Below, piece after piece: positions 17,027-25,216 of a stretch of 64,000 bases of DNA. Location of the stretch: the NCBI RefSeq assembly GCF_001613345.1, contig NZ_BDCE01000077.1, positions 78,422 to 142,421 on the forward strand. The letters are read 5' to 3'. This DNA comes from Nocardia uniformis NBRC 13702 (GTDB taxonomy: Bacteria; Actinomycetota; Actinomycetes; Mycobacteriales; Mycobacteriaceae). A program made the position numbers and the translations under genes. Under the pieces are notes generated by a model, which was not told where the DNA came from, ran no database searches, and saw only the letters and a program-made list of their open reading frames with translations. Position 1 is the first letter of the stretch. The number at the start of each line of letters is the position of its first letter.

Positions 17027-17382
17027 GAATTCGGGCGAGATCCTCCGGAATCGGCATGGGGGCCGTGATACTCACAGCAGACCGCCCCGCATTGCCCACG
17101 GGGGCACGGCCCACCGACGAGGGCGCACCGGCCACGGCGAGGCGCACCGCCTGACCCAGCACCTCGCCCCGGTCGCGGGTCCGCAGGGCCAGCACGAACA
17201 TGTGCCAGTGCGAGCGAGTGCGGCCACGGCCACTCCTGCGAGAGTCGCCGGTATTGCGGATGGGAACCCACTCCTGGAACAGGATGTGCGCGCGCTCCAG
17301 TACCCGCTGCATGGTGTCGAGGTCAGAAGCCGAACGACCAGCGGAGTTCGGCTTCGAAGGCCGTACGAACGGTCAACGGCAT
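17010..17382 (-). pseudogene. DUF3703 protein, degenerate copy
   Basis: DNA closely similar to the intact DUF3703 gene at 18313-18681, same strand. The start MPLTVRTAFEAEL is readable at 17382, then a frame change and stop follow near residue 18. The frame beginning MQRVLERAHILFQEW resumes. An internal insertion of about 35 nt follows, which itself resembles the GNTG-coding part of the gene, with a 2-nt loss beside it. The C-terminus (ITAPMPIPEDLARIL) is intact. A duplicated and decayed paralogue. Confidence 0.75.
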
Positions 17383-17463
17383 AGCCGCTCAGAAGCATCC
17401 GACGGCACCGCCCGTGTCGAATCACCAAGCAACCCGGTGAGGACCATATTCGCGCTCACACTA

Positions 17464-17543
17464 CCGCATACCGTCAGCAGAGGCGCCGCATAACGTCAGC
17501 CTATCTTCCGCAGATCGTCAGCCAAATGGTCGCAAAACGTCAG
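17464..17543 (+). repeat. Four iteron-like repeats with exact 22-bp period
   Basis: Core YCGCAKAN-CGTCAGC occurs at 17464, 17486, 17508 and 17530. The CGTCAG hexamer begins at 17472, 17494, 17516 and 17538, each 22 bp apart, with variable DNA between cores. A degenerate fifth TCGGATA falls at 17552, in phase. The period is two helical turns and not a multiple of three, so it is not a coding repeat. It resembles plasmid iterons or a phased operator. It lies immediately upstream of the truncated DUF4143 gene. Confidence 0.75.
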
Positions 17544-18236
17544 AATCGGTGTCGGATACAGAATCTGATCGATCGTGACGTACGCCAACTGGCCGAGATC
17601 GAGCGGGCGCCACAACTGGCCACGTTGATCCGGCTCCTCGCCGCCCGCTCGGGCGGCCTGGTCGCGGCCGGAGCACTCGAGAACGAACTCGAGTTGTCCC
17701 GCAACACGATTCAGCGGTATATGCGCCTGCCGGAAGAGATCTTCCTCATCAAACGGATTCCCGGGTGGCACCGCAACCTCGGCACTCGAGCGGCCGCAGC
17801 AGCCAAGCTGGCATTCGTCGACTCGGGCGTTGCCGCACGACTCCTGGCCGCCGACTCACATACCCTGCGACGTCCGAGCGGTCCGTTCGGACCGTTACTG
17901 GAAGGATTCGTGGTCTCGGAACTGGCGCGGCAACTCACCTGGTCCGACACGCTCGCGGATATGTTTCACTACCGAGATAAGAACAAGATCGAGGTCGATG
18001 TCATCCTCGAGGATCGACGCGGGGAAGTGGTCGGAATCGAGGTGAAAGCTGCATCCACAGTGCGATCAGTAGACTTCCGCGGGCTCCATCACCTCGACAA
18101 GCAACTCGGCGACGACTTCCGCGCCGGCATCGTTCTCTACACCGGCACGGATACCCTCCCCTTCGGCCACAAGCTGCGAGCAGTGCCCGTCAGCGCACTC
18201 TGGCAGACAGCGCCCGATTGGGAACCTGCCAAGTAG
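17526..18236 (+). CDS. DUF4143-type ATPase, C-terminal fragment
   Basis: About 236 aa corresponding to the C-terminal part of the AAA+DUF4143 family. It has a winged-helix-like region (SGGLVAAGALENELELSRNTIQRYMRL, then FLIKRIPGWHRNLGTR) and a nuclease-like DUF4143 end with FHYRDKNKIEVDVILE and VGIEVKAASTV, the D/E-x-K pattern of PD-(D/E)xK folds. The N-terminal AAA domain with Walker A and B is missing; upstream DNA is the iteron-like array. It is probably a truncated gene, though the remaining frame is open. Convergent with the intact DUF3703 gene. Confidence 0.7.
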   Translation: MVAKRQNRCRIQNLIDRDVRQLAEIERAPQLATLIRLLAARSGGLVAAGALENELELSRNTIQRYMRLPEEIFLIKRIPGWHRNLGTRAAAAAKLAFVDSGVAARLLAADSHTLRRPSGPFGPLLEGFVVSELARQLTWSDTLADMFHYRDKNKIEVDVILEDRRGEVVGIEVKAASTVRSVDFRGLHHLDKQLGDDFRAGIVLYTGTDTLPFGHKLRAVPVSALWQTAPDWEPAK

Positions 18237-18312
18237 ATCGACCGAACCCAGCTGATCCCGGCGACGGATCAGCTGCGGAACCGACTGGCACAGAAAGGGA
18301 TTCGCCAACCAT

Positions 18313-18681
18313 TCACCCCTGAACTGCACTCTCCCTTCTACCTTCCGCGAGAATCCTGGCGAGATCCTCCGGAATCGGCATGGGTGCCGTGATACCGACG
18401 GCAGCACGCCCCGTATTGCCGATGGGAACACGGCCCACCGACGATCCCACACCGGCCACCGCGAGGCGAAGCGCCTGCCCCAGCGCCTCGCGTCGGTCGC
18501 GGGTCCGCAAGGCCAGGACGAACATGTGCCAGTGCGAGCGAGTGTGCGGCCACGGCCACTCCTGCGAGAGGATGTGCGCGCGCTCCAGCGCACGCCACAT
18601 GGTGTCGAGATCGGAAGTTGAACGCGCGGTGGCGAGTTCGGCTTCGAAGGCGGCGCGAACGGTCAGCGGCATAGCGGCCAC
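18313..18681 (-). CDS. DUF3703 family protein
   Basis: A 122-aa soluble protein with the family's pattern: MPLTVRAAFEAELATA, ALERAHILSQEWPWPHTRSHW, GQALRLAVAG and ITAPMPIPEDLARIL. The GTG at 18681 has GAGGAG 7 nt upstream; the ATG three codons in is an alternative. Function unknown; family members occur in metal-resistance and stress neighbourhoods in other bacteria. This is the intact member of a duplicated pair, the other copy (17010-17382) being degenerate. Confidence 0.8.
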   Translation of the reverse strand: MAAMPLTVRAAFEAELATARSTSDLDTMWRALERAHILSQEWPWPHTRSHWHMFVLALRTRDRREALGQALRLAVAGVGSSVGRVPIGNTGRAAVGITAPMPIPEDLARILAEGRRESAVQG

Positions 18682-18868
18682 GGTGATACTCCTCTGGTCA
18701 ACGGTCTCGCTGACCAGATTGGACCGAGGACACCCTTTACCGCTTGGACAAACCTGCTACGACCAGGGAGGTGTCACTTCAGCGCCCCGTGACCGGCTGA
18801 GCCGTCCGGCACTCGAAGTGACTTCGACACTGGCCGCCACCGACACCGCTACGCGTGGTGCCCCCGAT

Positions 18869-19304
18869 TCAAAGATCGTCCGGCAGTACCCGGAACGCCT
18901 TGTGAAAGGTTAGGGGTGTGACCGCCCGGAAATCGCGTCGATCCAGGGTCAGCACGTCAGCCGTCTCATACCGCTCAGCGAGTGCGACATTGGTGGCGTC
19001 GGTCAAATCCAGACGCAGCGCGACAAACCGATTCTGCACTCGCCGCGCAAGCCGTACCACGGCTGCTGAAACTTCCGGAATCTCGACGCGTCCAGTCCGC
19101 TCCTGCGCAAGCAACCAGTCGTTCACACCGTAGGCCGTCTCCCGGTTCACATTTCGGGTGAGGACGTGCTCGATCTCGAGCAGCACCAGCGGAGAGACCA
19201 CTGTGAGGGGCCGGCTTGCTGCAAGACAGTCCGCGCCGGGCATGGTCGGGTTCGGAGGGTTGAACGCAGCCATCAGACCCCGACACAGCACCGGTCAGGA
19301 TCAT
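18869..19304 (-). pseudogene. VapC-like PIN toxin with disrupted N-terminus
   Basis: A PIN-domain ribonuclease toxin by its body: LTVVSPLVLLEIEHVL, LRLDLTDATNVALAERY and VLTLDRRDFRAVTP, with acidic residues of the active site. The natural start MILTGAV at 19304 overlaps the antitoxin stop as ATGA. It lacks the expected first catalytic Asp (VDTGA reduced to LTGA) and runs out of frame after VSG because of about 7 extra nucleotides; the frame with GLMAAFNPPN then carries the rest. A GTG in that frame could produce a shortened protein, but without the first Asp. Probably inactive. Confidence 0.7.
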
Positions 19305-19555
19305 CGATCATCGGCCCATTCGTCGTCGAAGATCTCATCCCGCACCGTTCGATGAACTTCCTCGGCCGAAATCGGCCGACCGAAATCGACGATTGGAATA
19401 CCCCAATCCTCCTGCCAGCGGCGGCTGCGAGTCGCCACGAGGTGGAACGCCTCTCGAAAGTACTCCGACTCCGGTCGTCCTTCCCGGGCCGCAGCCTGCT
19501 TGATCAACGCCAGGTCTTTCTCGTCGACCATTACCGTCGTCTTCTTCCGAGCCAT
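19301..19555 (-). CDS. VapB-like antitoxin, ribbon-helix-helix
   Basis: An 84-aa antitoxin. The N-terminal ribbon-helix-helix (KKTTVMVDEKDLALIKQAAAREGRPESEYFREA) binds DNA; the C-terminal tail (FGRPISAEEVHRTVRDEIFDDEW) would wrap the toxin. The ATG at 19555 begins MARKKTT. The stop overlaps the start of the PIN toxin by 4 bp. Because the toxin reading frame is damaged, the antitoxin may persist as an orphan that neutralises related toxins or autoregulates. Confidence 0.8.
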   Translation of the reverse strand: MARKKTTVMVDEKDLALIKQAAAREGRPESEYFREAFHLVATRSRRWQEDWGIPIVDFGRPISAEEVHRTVRDEIFDDEWADDR

Positions 19556-19865
19556 ATGGTTTGCACCCCGCCATCCCCAGGATCCGGCTCCGAGAGTAAC
19601 GGGTGGACGGGACGATGCACTCGAATATCGACAGCTATCCCCGGGCTGGCCGCAATCTGACGGAAAGGCACTGGTCGAGGCCATGGCAGATCTTCGCAAC
19701 GACGCGGAGGCAATCAAGCTGAGGTTGGGTATCAACTGACCAGACCCCGGACCCGGCCGAAGAACGGACCGTACGGTAGAAACTAGACGCCGTGCTAGAG
19801 CCGGTGCTGAGTTCTCTGATCAGTAAGGGCCACATCGACGCTGGGACCGGTGCAGTGAGGTAGCG
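19556..19865. other. Intergenic with possible gene tail
   Basis: About 310 bp. On the plus strand 19665-19739 translates to a protein-like tail (KALVEAMADLRNDAEAIKLRLGIN, stop at 19739) without a convincing start. It may be the remnant of a displaced gene. The antitoxin promoter should lie near 19560-19620. Confidence 0.4.
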
Positions 19866-20183
19866 ATGGATTGGCCGACGATGGGAACACTGATGGGCGC
19901 GGTGCTCGGTGGGCAGGGCCTGATCGTCTACCTGTCGGAGCGCAGAATCAGAGCCGCCCACGCCGAACTGCTTGTCGCACAGTCGGAGCAATCGTCCGCC
20001 GACGCGACCTCCGAGATTACGAACACCGTGCTGGCGCTGCTGGATCAGCTGCGTCAGGAACTCAAAGAAGAACGTCAGCAACGCATTTGGCTGTGGCGCT
20101 ATGTGAAGGAACTCAGGGCCGATATGGCCGCGGCGGGCATCCCGCTTCGGCCGATCCCGGAAGGGTTACGCGAAGTGGCGTGA
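19866..20183 (+). CDS. Small coiled-coil protein, phage-like
   Basis: A 105-aa protein. A short N-terminal hydrophobic turn (MGTLMGAVLGGQGLIVYL) is followed by a long amphipathic helix with coiled-coil heptads (LLDQLRQELKEERQQRIWLWRYVKELRADM), ending IPLRPIPEGL. Small proteins of this look occur among actinophage structural or hypothetical genes, but no specific family is recognised. It lies convergent to the DUF397 gene, 8 nt away, in an accessory zone. Confidence 0.6.
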   Translation: MDWPTMGTLMGAVLGGQGLIVYLSERRIRAAHAELLVAQSEQSSADATSEITNTVLALLDQLRQELKEERQQRIWLWRYVKELRADMAAAGIPLRPIPEGLREVA

Positions 20184-20191
20184 GAGGGGGA

Positions 20192-20398
20192 TTACGGGCA
20201 GTCGAACTTGCCAGAACCCAGTGCACTGACAAAGCCGTCCCACGTCGCAGCGTCGAATACCAGTACTGGACTTGCGCTTCCGAGCTTCGAGTCACGGACT
20301 CCAACTTTGCCGCCTACGAGGTGAGCCGCCTCAACACAAGCTTCGCCACCCTGACTCGCCGTGCTCTTGAACCAACGTACTCCGGACAGATCGTTCAC
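20192..20398 (-). CDS. DUF397 protein
   Basis: A 68-aa protein with the DUF397 pattern: VRWFKSTAS, GEACVEAAHL, VGVRDSKL and LVFDAATWDGFVSAL. The GTG at 20398 overlaps the stop of the upstream HTH gene (GTGA) and has GGAG 8 nt upstream, so it is preferred over a longer in-frame start at 20422. DUF397 genes next to HTH/DUF5753 regulators are common actinobacterial regulatory pairs, several controlling development or antibiotic production. Their molecular action here is not shown. Confidence 0.88.
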   Translation of the reverse strand: MNDLSGVRWFKSTASQGGEACVEAAHLVGGKVGVRDSKLGSASPVLVFDAATWDGFVSALGSGKFDCP

Positions 20399-21297
20399 GC
20401 TTCGTACTCCTTCGCCACACACCTCAGAAGGTGTTTGCTCTCCGCTACCGACAACGCTACGCGGGCGATGTGCTCGTGTGCTTGCAGATATCGATCCACC
20501 ACGTCTGTGCGGTCATAGTAGAGCCGGGAGCCGTATTGCTCGACATAAACCGTGGTTGGCTCAACCGGCTCCAGGGTGCCCGGGTCGACGGGGAAGCGCA
20601 AGATCACGAACGGCCCTGGCGCGCACCCGAGCGGGAATCCCGCAGAGAACGGAACGATTCGAACTTGGACGTTAGCCGGTGTGTCCGCCAGTTTGCGGAG
20701 CTGCTTGACCATCACCTTCGGGCTACCCGCGACTCTCCGGATCACCGCCTCATCGATCAGTAGGTTCACCTCAACCGGTGAGAGTCGACGAGTGAGGGCT
20801 GTCTGGCGTTGCATCCGGACCTGTATGCGCTGATCCAGCTCCATCGGCGTATCCGAGCCGAAGAACACCCCGTCGAGTGCTCGCGCATAGTCGGAAGTTT
20901 GGACAACTCCGGGCACAACGTCGGACTGGTACATGATCACCTGGGCGGCTGCGGCCTCGAGGCTCACATAAGTCTCGAAGTCATCAGGAATGAGATCTTC
21001 GTAGCGCTGCCACCACACCTTCTCGTCAACCGGACGCGTTCGCTCATCCGCCTGTGCGGCAAGCGCTTTCAGCGCCTCCGTTTTATCTTGTGAAGCACCG
21101 TAGATCTTGCACAGAGCTTCGATGTCCCACTGACGGATTCGGGGACTCTCGCCTTTCTCCAGCCGCTGAAGGGTTCCGGTTCCCCGTTCGATCAATCGAG
21201 CCGCATCCGCGATGGATAAGCCGCTGCCCTGTCGCATTTCTCGCAATTTCCTGCCCAGCTGTCGCCGGGGAATCGTCGTGGGCTTACTGCTACTCAT
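20395..21297 (-). CDS. HTH (XRE) regulator with DUF5753 domain
   Basis: A 300-aa regulator. The N-terminal XRE helix-turn-helix is LGRKLREMRQGSGLSIADAARLI, then TLQRLEKGESPRI. The C-terminal DUF5753 domain has VVPGVVQTSDYARAL, VNLLIDEAVIRRVAG and TVYVEQYGSRLYYD. The ATG MSSSKPTT at 21297 is preferred over a start 10 codons upstream. It is translationally coupled to the DUF397 gene. Such pairs act as paired regulators, often themselves autoregulated; the divergent region upstream would contain the operator. Confidence 0.88.
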   Translation of the reverse strand: MSSSKPTTIPRRQLGRKLREMRQGSGLSIADAARLIERGTGTLQRLEKGESPRIRQWDIEALCKIYGASQDKTEALKALAAQADERTRPVDEKVWWQRYEDLIPDDFETYVSLEAAAAQVIMYQSDVVPGVVQTSDYARALDGVFFGSDTPMELDQRIQVRMQRQTALTRRLSPVEVNLLIDEAVIRRVAGSPKVMVKQLRKLADTPANVQVRIVPFSAGFPLGCAPGPFVILRFPVDPGTLEPVEPTTVYVEQYGSRLYYDRTDVVDRYLQAHEHIARVALSVAESKHLLRCVAKEYEA

Positions 21298-21624
21298 TAG
21301 CGTCGCTCCCGAAATTTTGGGTGGCATGTGGGGTGATTCATGGAACGCTCACGCGAAGCTCTTGGATTGCATTGTGCGCCTGGTTTGGCACGCGCGCTGG
21401 CGAAATGGACCAAGTTCAGTGGGCGTTCCAAAAATGGTGTTCGCTCGGCGAACTCCGGTGTCTACTGGGATCACCCCAGGTGGTCGGGAAACCAGATCAT
21501 CGGCCCGCGAAAACATCTCGGATCGCTGTGTTGCCCTCGCAGCCGAGTTCGGGTCCGACACCCAAGGAAGTACCGACCACCAGGGGGACCATCAACCATC
21601 CCTCTGCCATGGAGGCGAGATCTA
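21298..21624. other. Intergenic, no gene seen
   Basis: About 330 bp upstream of the HTH/DUF5753 gene. It should contain that gene's promoter and perhaps one for the small plus-strand genes. No ORF with convincing codon use and no strong repeat. Confidence 0.45.
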
Positions 21625-21882
21625 ATGCTGTTGCCCCCCAGAGCAATACAGCGTTCTGTGAATCCGTCGTTGGACGACTGCTCCGCTCCCGGACACGACA
21701 CGTGGACCGAAGATACCGCCGCCGTGGTCTGGGAGATCCACCACGAGCACCCGGTTACCGTCTGTGCCGCAAAGGCTGCCGCTCGCGCCATTCTCGTCCG
21801 GTGCGGACGCTTGAAACGGAACCGGGTACTGATGCCGATTGATTCCGGTAGGCACCGGGCAAATGGGAAACACAGAAGGTGA
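21625..21882 (+). CDS. Small uncharacterised protein
   Basis: A possible 85-aa protein. The central part looks genuine (WTEDTAAVVWEIHHEHPVTVCAAKAAARAIL), with high G/C at third positions, and the C-terminus is basic. A purine-rich GAGGCGAG precedes the ATG. It lies divergent from the HTH/DUF5753 gene and 3 nt before another small ORF. I do not recognise the family; gene status is moderately uncertain. Confidence 0.4.
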   Translation: MLLPPRAIQRSVNPSLDDCSAPGHDTWTEDTAAVVWEIHHEHPVTVCAAKAAARAILVRCGRLKRNRVLMPIDSGRHRANGKHRR

Positions 21883-21885
21883 ATC

Positions 21886-22194
21886 ATGAGTACTTATGAA
21901 GCACCGCGAACTATTGAGTTGATGGATTGCGCGCTGGAGCCGGATTCCGTGCGACCATTCGAGATATCGAGAGCTGCTGCCTTGCATCGGGATTGCGACC
22001 CAAGCAAATGCACGCTCTACACATTTCTACATGATCAGGTCGTCGACCCAGCGGATGCGATTGAGCTCCGACGGGGCGGAACCGAACGTGCGGTGGCACA
22101 CCCGATTCAGATGCGAGCTGTCGGCGAAGCCCGCGCCGTGCGCGGCGGCGGTGAGAGTGTTTCCGGCGGCCACGAGTTCGGTGGCCCGCTGTAG
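21886..22194 (+). CDS. Small uncharacterised protein, probably altered 3' end
   Basis: The first 50 residues look protein-like (TIELMDCALEPDSVRPFEISRAAALHRDCDPSKCTLYTFLHD), with two cysteines in a CD-x3-C context. The frame then runs 168 bp antisense into the AraC gene, which is unlikely to be original coding sequence, so the true end may have been lost by rearrangement at about 22027. AAGGTG precedes the ATG. Family unknown. Confidence 0.4.
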   Translation: MSTYEAPRTIELMDCALEPDSVRPFEISRAAALHRDCDPSKCTLYTFLHDQVVDPADAIELRRGGTERAVAHPIQMRAVGEARAVRGGGESVSGGHEFGGPL

Positions 22195-22767
22195 GCGCAG
22201 CCAGCGCACATAGGGGCGGAACGGGAGACCGACATCGGCCGAGAACAGGTGCGCCAGGCGGCTTTCGGATAGCTCCACATCGCGGGCGAGGTCCGCCAGC
22301 CGCAACGGACCGGCATCGAGGCGGCCCGGAAGCAAGGCCAGAGCACGCGTCACGGCCGGATGGCGGTGGGGTGCGGGGGCAGCGGCCACGACGGCACGGA
22401 ACCTGCCGTCCTGGAACCACTCCGAATCGTCGGCGATCGCCGCACCGGCCGCGCACCACCGCGCAATGTCGTCGGATTCCGAGAATATTTCGGTAAGACG
22501 CCGCCCCGCACCGGATTCCGGGTCGACATGAACCAGCATCCCGTCGGGCGCACCTTCGACCACAGCGTGGGCGCGGTCCGGCGGCACGATGACCGCGTGC
22601 GTACGCCGCCGCGCCCCACGGCCATCCGCGAGCACGAACTCACCTCGGCGAGCCAGCATGATCTGCACCGTGTGGTGCGCATGCGTTCCCGCCGTGCCGA
22701 TTTCACCACTGAGCACCATCAGCCCGGGACGTAGCGTCGCCGCGCACGCCCACACCCATTCGCTCAT
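22027..22767 (-). CDS. AraC-family regulator
   Basis: A 246-aa regulator. The N-terminal cupin-like sensor (THAHHTVQIMLARRGEF, then VIVPPDRAHAV) is followed by a C-terminal AraC helix-turn-helix pair (LADLARDVELSESRLAHLFSADVG and ITAAAHGAGFADSSHLNRV-type second helix, here beginning NTLTAAAHGAGFADSSHLNR). Its ATG overlaps the LysR stop as ATGA, so both regulators are made from one message divergent from the 3-hydroxybutyrate-type operon. It probably senses a small ligand and helps control that operon. Confidence 0.85.
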   Translation of the reverse strand: MSEWVWACAATLRPGLMVLSGEIGTAGTHAHHTVQIMLARRGEFVLADGRGARRRTHAVIVPPDRAHAVVEGAPDGMLVHVDPESGAGRRLTEIFSESDDIARWCAAGAAIADDSEWFQDGRFRAVVAAAPAPHRHPAVTRALALLPGRLDAGPLRLADLARDVELSESRLAHLFSADVGLPFRPYVRWLRLQRATELVAAGNTLTAAAHGAGFADSSHLNRVCHRTFGSAPSELNRIRWVDDLIM

Positions 22768-23693
22768 CGCGACGGCAATACGGTGCCGAGCAACATATCC
22801 CGCTCACGGTGCACCCGGGCGCGCAGCGCGTCGACCACGGCCGCCACCTCGGGGCGGCGCAGCGTTTCGGCGCGGGCCACCAGCCAGTAGGTGAGCTGCA
22901 CCCCGACCCGATCGGGCAGCACGCGCACGAGGTCGGCGTGCCGATCGGCCATGAAGCACGGCAGCAGGCCCAGCCCGGCCGAGGCCCGGGTGGCCTCCAC
23001 GTGCACGAAAACATTGGTGGACGAAATGGATTCACGCATGGCGGGCGCGAAGCTGGACGCCAGGTCGAGATCATCGACCTGGAGCATGGATTCGATGAAG
23101 TACACCAGCGGGTGCCGCGCCAGATCCTCGATGGAGGCGGGCGCACCGTACTCGGCCAGATAGGCACGCGAACCGTAGAGGCCGAGCACATAATCGCCGA
23201 GGCCGATGGCCTCCGCGCGCAGCACCTGCGGTTTGCCGACCACCACCTCGATATCGAGGCTGGACCGTTGCCGGGACGCACGACGGGTGGTCGCCACGAT
23301 CTCCACGGTGATCTTCGGATGCTGCCGCCGCACCTCGGCAATGGCGGGCGCGGCCAGATAGGCACTGAACCCATCGGTGGCCGACAGCCGCACCACACCC
23401 TCCAGGGTCCGCTCACCACGCGCGTCGACGCCGAGCGACCGCACGGCGGATTCGATGGATTCGGCGACGGTCAGCGCCTCGCGTCCGAGATCGGTCAACT
23501 CCCATCCGCCCGCGCCGCGCATCAGCACCCGACCGCCGAGCGCCCGTTCGAGTGCGGCGATCCGCCGGGAGATGGTGGTGTGGTTGATGCCCAATTCCTC
23601 CGCCGCCGAGACATAGCGCCCGGTCCGGCCGACGGCCAGCAATACCAGCAGGTCATCGGCGTTCGGACGGGCAGTGGCGGAGCTCACGAACAT
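22764..23693 (-). CDS. LysR-type regulator
   Basis: A 309-aa LysR protein. The N-terminal winged HTH is LLVLLAVGRTGRYVSAAEELGINHTTISRRIAALE; the C-terminal effector domain includes LEGVVRLSATDGFSAYLAAP. The start MFVSSATA at 23693 gives the usual length. It is divergent from the MHS transporter gene with 137 bp between, the classic arrangement for LysR control of the neighbouring catabolic operon. It is co-transcribed with the AraC regulator. Confidence 0.87.
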   Translation of the reverse strand: MFVSSATARPNADDLLVLLAVGRTGRYVSAAEELGINHTTISRRIAALERALGGRVLMRGAGGWELTDLGREALTVAESIESAVRSLGVDARGERTLEGVVRLSATDGFSAYLAAPAIAEVRRQHPKITVEIVATTRRASRQRSSLDIEVVVGKPQVLRAEAIGLGDYVLGLYGSRAYLAEYGAPASIEDLARHPLVYFIESMLQVDDLDLASSFAPAMRESISSTNVFVHVEATRASAGLGLLPCFMADRHADLVRVLPDRVGVQLTYWLVARAETLRRPEVAAVVDALRARVHRERDMLLGTVLPSR

Positions 23694-23830
23694 TTCTGCA
23701 TTCTTGCAGATATCCCCTGCACTTCTGACCATTGCGGGTGCGGAATTGTGCATCGATACTCGAATCCGTTCGATTATGTGGGCCGCATCACAAATGAGGG
23801 GTGATGCGGCCGAACTGAAGGAGTACAGCG

Positions 23831-25216
23831 ATGAGCGTCGGCGTTGCCTCGCCACAGCCGGGAGCAGATCCCGCCCCCACCGGACTGCGGCGGGTGGTCG
23901 CCGCATCCATGGCGGGCACCGTCGTGGAGTGGTACGAGTTCTTTCTCTACGGCACCGCGGCCACGCTGGTGTTCAACAAGGTGTTCTTCTCCGACACCAC
24001 CAGCGATCTCGACGCCATCCTCGCGGCCTTCGTCACCTACGCGGTGGGCTTCGCGGCGCGACCCTTGGGCGGCATCGTCTTCGGGCACTTCGGCGATAAG
24101 TACGGGCGCAAGAAGCTGCTGCAACTGAGCCTGCTGATGGTCGGCGCGGCCACCTTCCTGATGGGTTGTCTGCCCACCTACGGACAGATCGGCGTGCTGG
24201 CACCCACACTGCTGGTGATCCTGCGGTTCATCCAGGGTTTCGCGGTCGGCGGCGAATGGGGCGGCGCGGTACTCCTGGTGGCCGAGCACAGCCCGAATCG
24301 CAGTCGCGCCTTCTGGTCGGCGTGGCCGCAGGCGGCGGTGCCGCTCGGCAACCTCCTAGCGACGGTCGTGCTGCTGACACTGACCTCCACGCTGTCGGAT
24401 GCGGCATTCCTGTCCTGGGGCTGGCGGGTGGCGTTCTGGCTGTCGGCGGTCGTCGTGCTGGTCGGCTACTACATTCGGACCAAGATCACCGATGCGCCCA
24501 TCTTCCTGGCCGCGCAGAAGCTGGCCGAGCAGGAGAAGGCCACCGGATTCAGCGCGGTCGAGGTCCTGAAGCGTTATCCGCGTGGGGTTTTCACCGCCAT
24601 GGGGCTGCGGTTCGGTGAGAATGTCTTCTACTACCTCGTCGTCACCTTCTCCATCACCTATCTCAAGGTGCATGTCGGAGCCGATACCAGCGAAATCCTG
24701 TGGTGGCTGTTGATCGCCCATGTCGTGCACTTCGTGACGATCCCGCTGGTGGGTCGGTTCAGCGACCGATTCGGTAGGCGGCCGGTCTATCTCGTCGGTG
24801 CGATCGCCGCGGCCACCTGGGGATTCTTCGCCTTCCCCATGATGGACAGCGACCACAATGCGGTCATCCTGTCCGCCATTATCATCGGCCTGATCTTCCA
24901 CGCCTTCATGTACGCGGCGCAGCCCGCCATCATGGCGGAGATGTTCCCGACCCGGATGCGGTATTCCGGTGTGTCCCTGGGCTATCAGGTGACCTCGATC
25001 GTCGCCGGTTCACTGGCCCCGATCATTGCCGTTCGTCTGCTGGACAGCTACGGCTCCTCCACCCCCATCGCGATCTACCTCGCCATCGCCTGTGCGATCA
25101 CCATGGTCGCGGTGCTGTTCGCTCGCGAGACCAAGGGCGCGGATCTGGGCGATATCGATCTCGCCGATGCGGTCAGCCTTGCCGCGCAGACCGATTCGAA
25201 GGCGGCCCGCGCATGA
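23831..25216 (+). CDS. MHS-family metabolite:H+ symporter (MFS)
   Basis: A 461-aa, 12-helix transporter. It shows the family's signatures: GTVVEWYEFFLYGTAA in helix 1, RPLGGIVFGHFGDKYGRKK in the 2-3 loop, RFIQGFAVGGEWGGAVLLV in helix 4 and GRFSDRFGRRPVY in the 8-9 loop. MHS members carry organic acids such as shikimate, citrate, proline or alpha-ketoglutarate. With the next two genes, the likely substrate is 3-hydroxybutyrate or acetoacetate. GGAG before the ATG; its stop overlaps the SDR start (ATGA). Confidence 0.9.
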   Translation: MSVGVASPQPGADPAPTGLRRVVAASMAGTVVEWYEFFLYGTAATLVFNKVFFSDTTSDLDAILAAFVTYAVGFAARPLGGIVFGHFGDKYGRKKLLQLSLLMVGAATFLMGCLPTYGQIGVLAPTLLVILRFIQGFAVGGEWGGAVLLVAEHSPNRSRAFWSAWPQAAVPLGNLLATVVLLTLTSTLSDAAFLSWGWRVAFWLSAVVVLVGYYIRTKITDAPIFLAAQKLAEQEKATGFSAVEVLKRYPRGVFTAMGLRFGENVFYYLVVTFSITYLKVHVGADTSEILWWLLIAHVVHFVTIPLVGRFSDRFGRRPVYLVGAIAAATWGFFAFPMMDSDHNAVILSAIIIGLIFHAFMYAAQPAIMAEMFPTRMRYSGVSLGYQVTSIVAGSLAPIIAVRLLDSYGSSTPIAIYLAIACAITMVAVLFARETKGADLGDIDLADAVSLAAQTDSKAARA

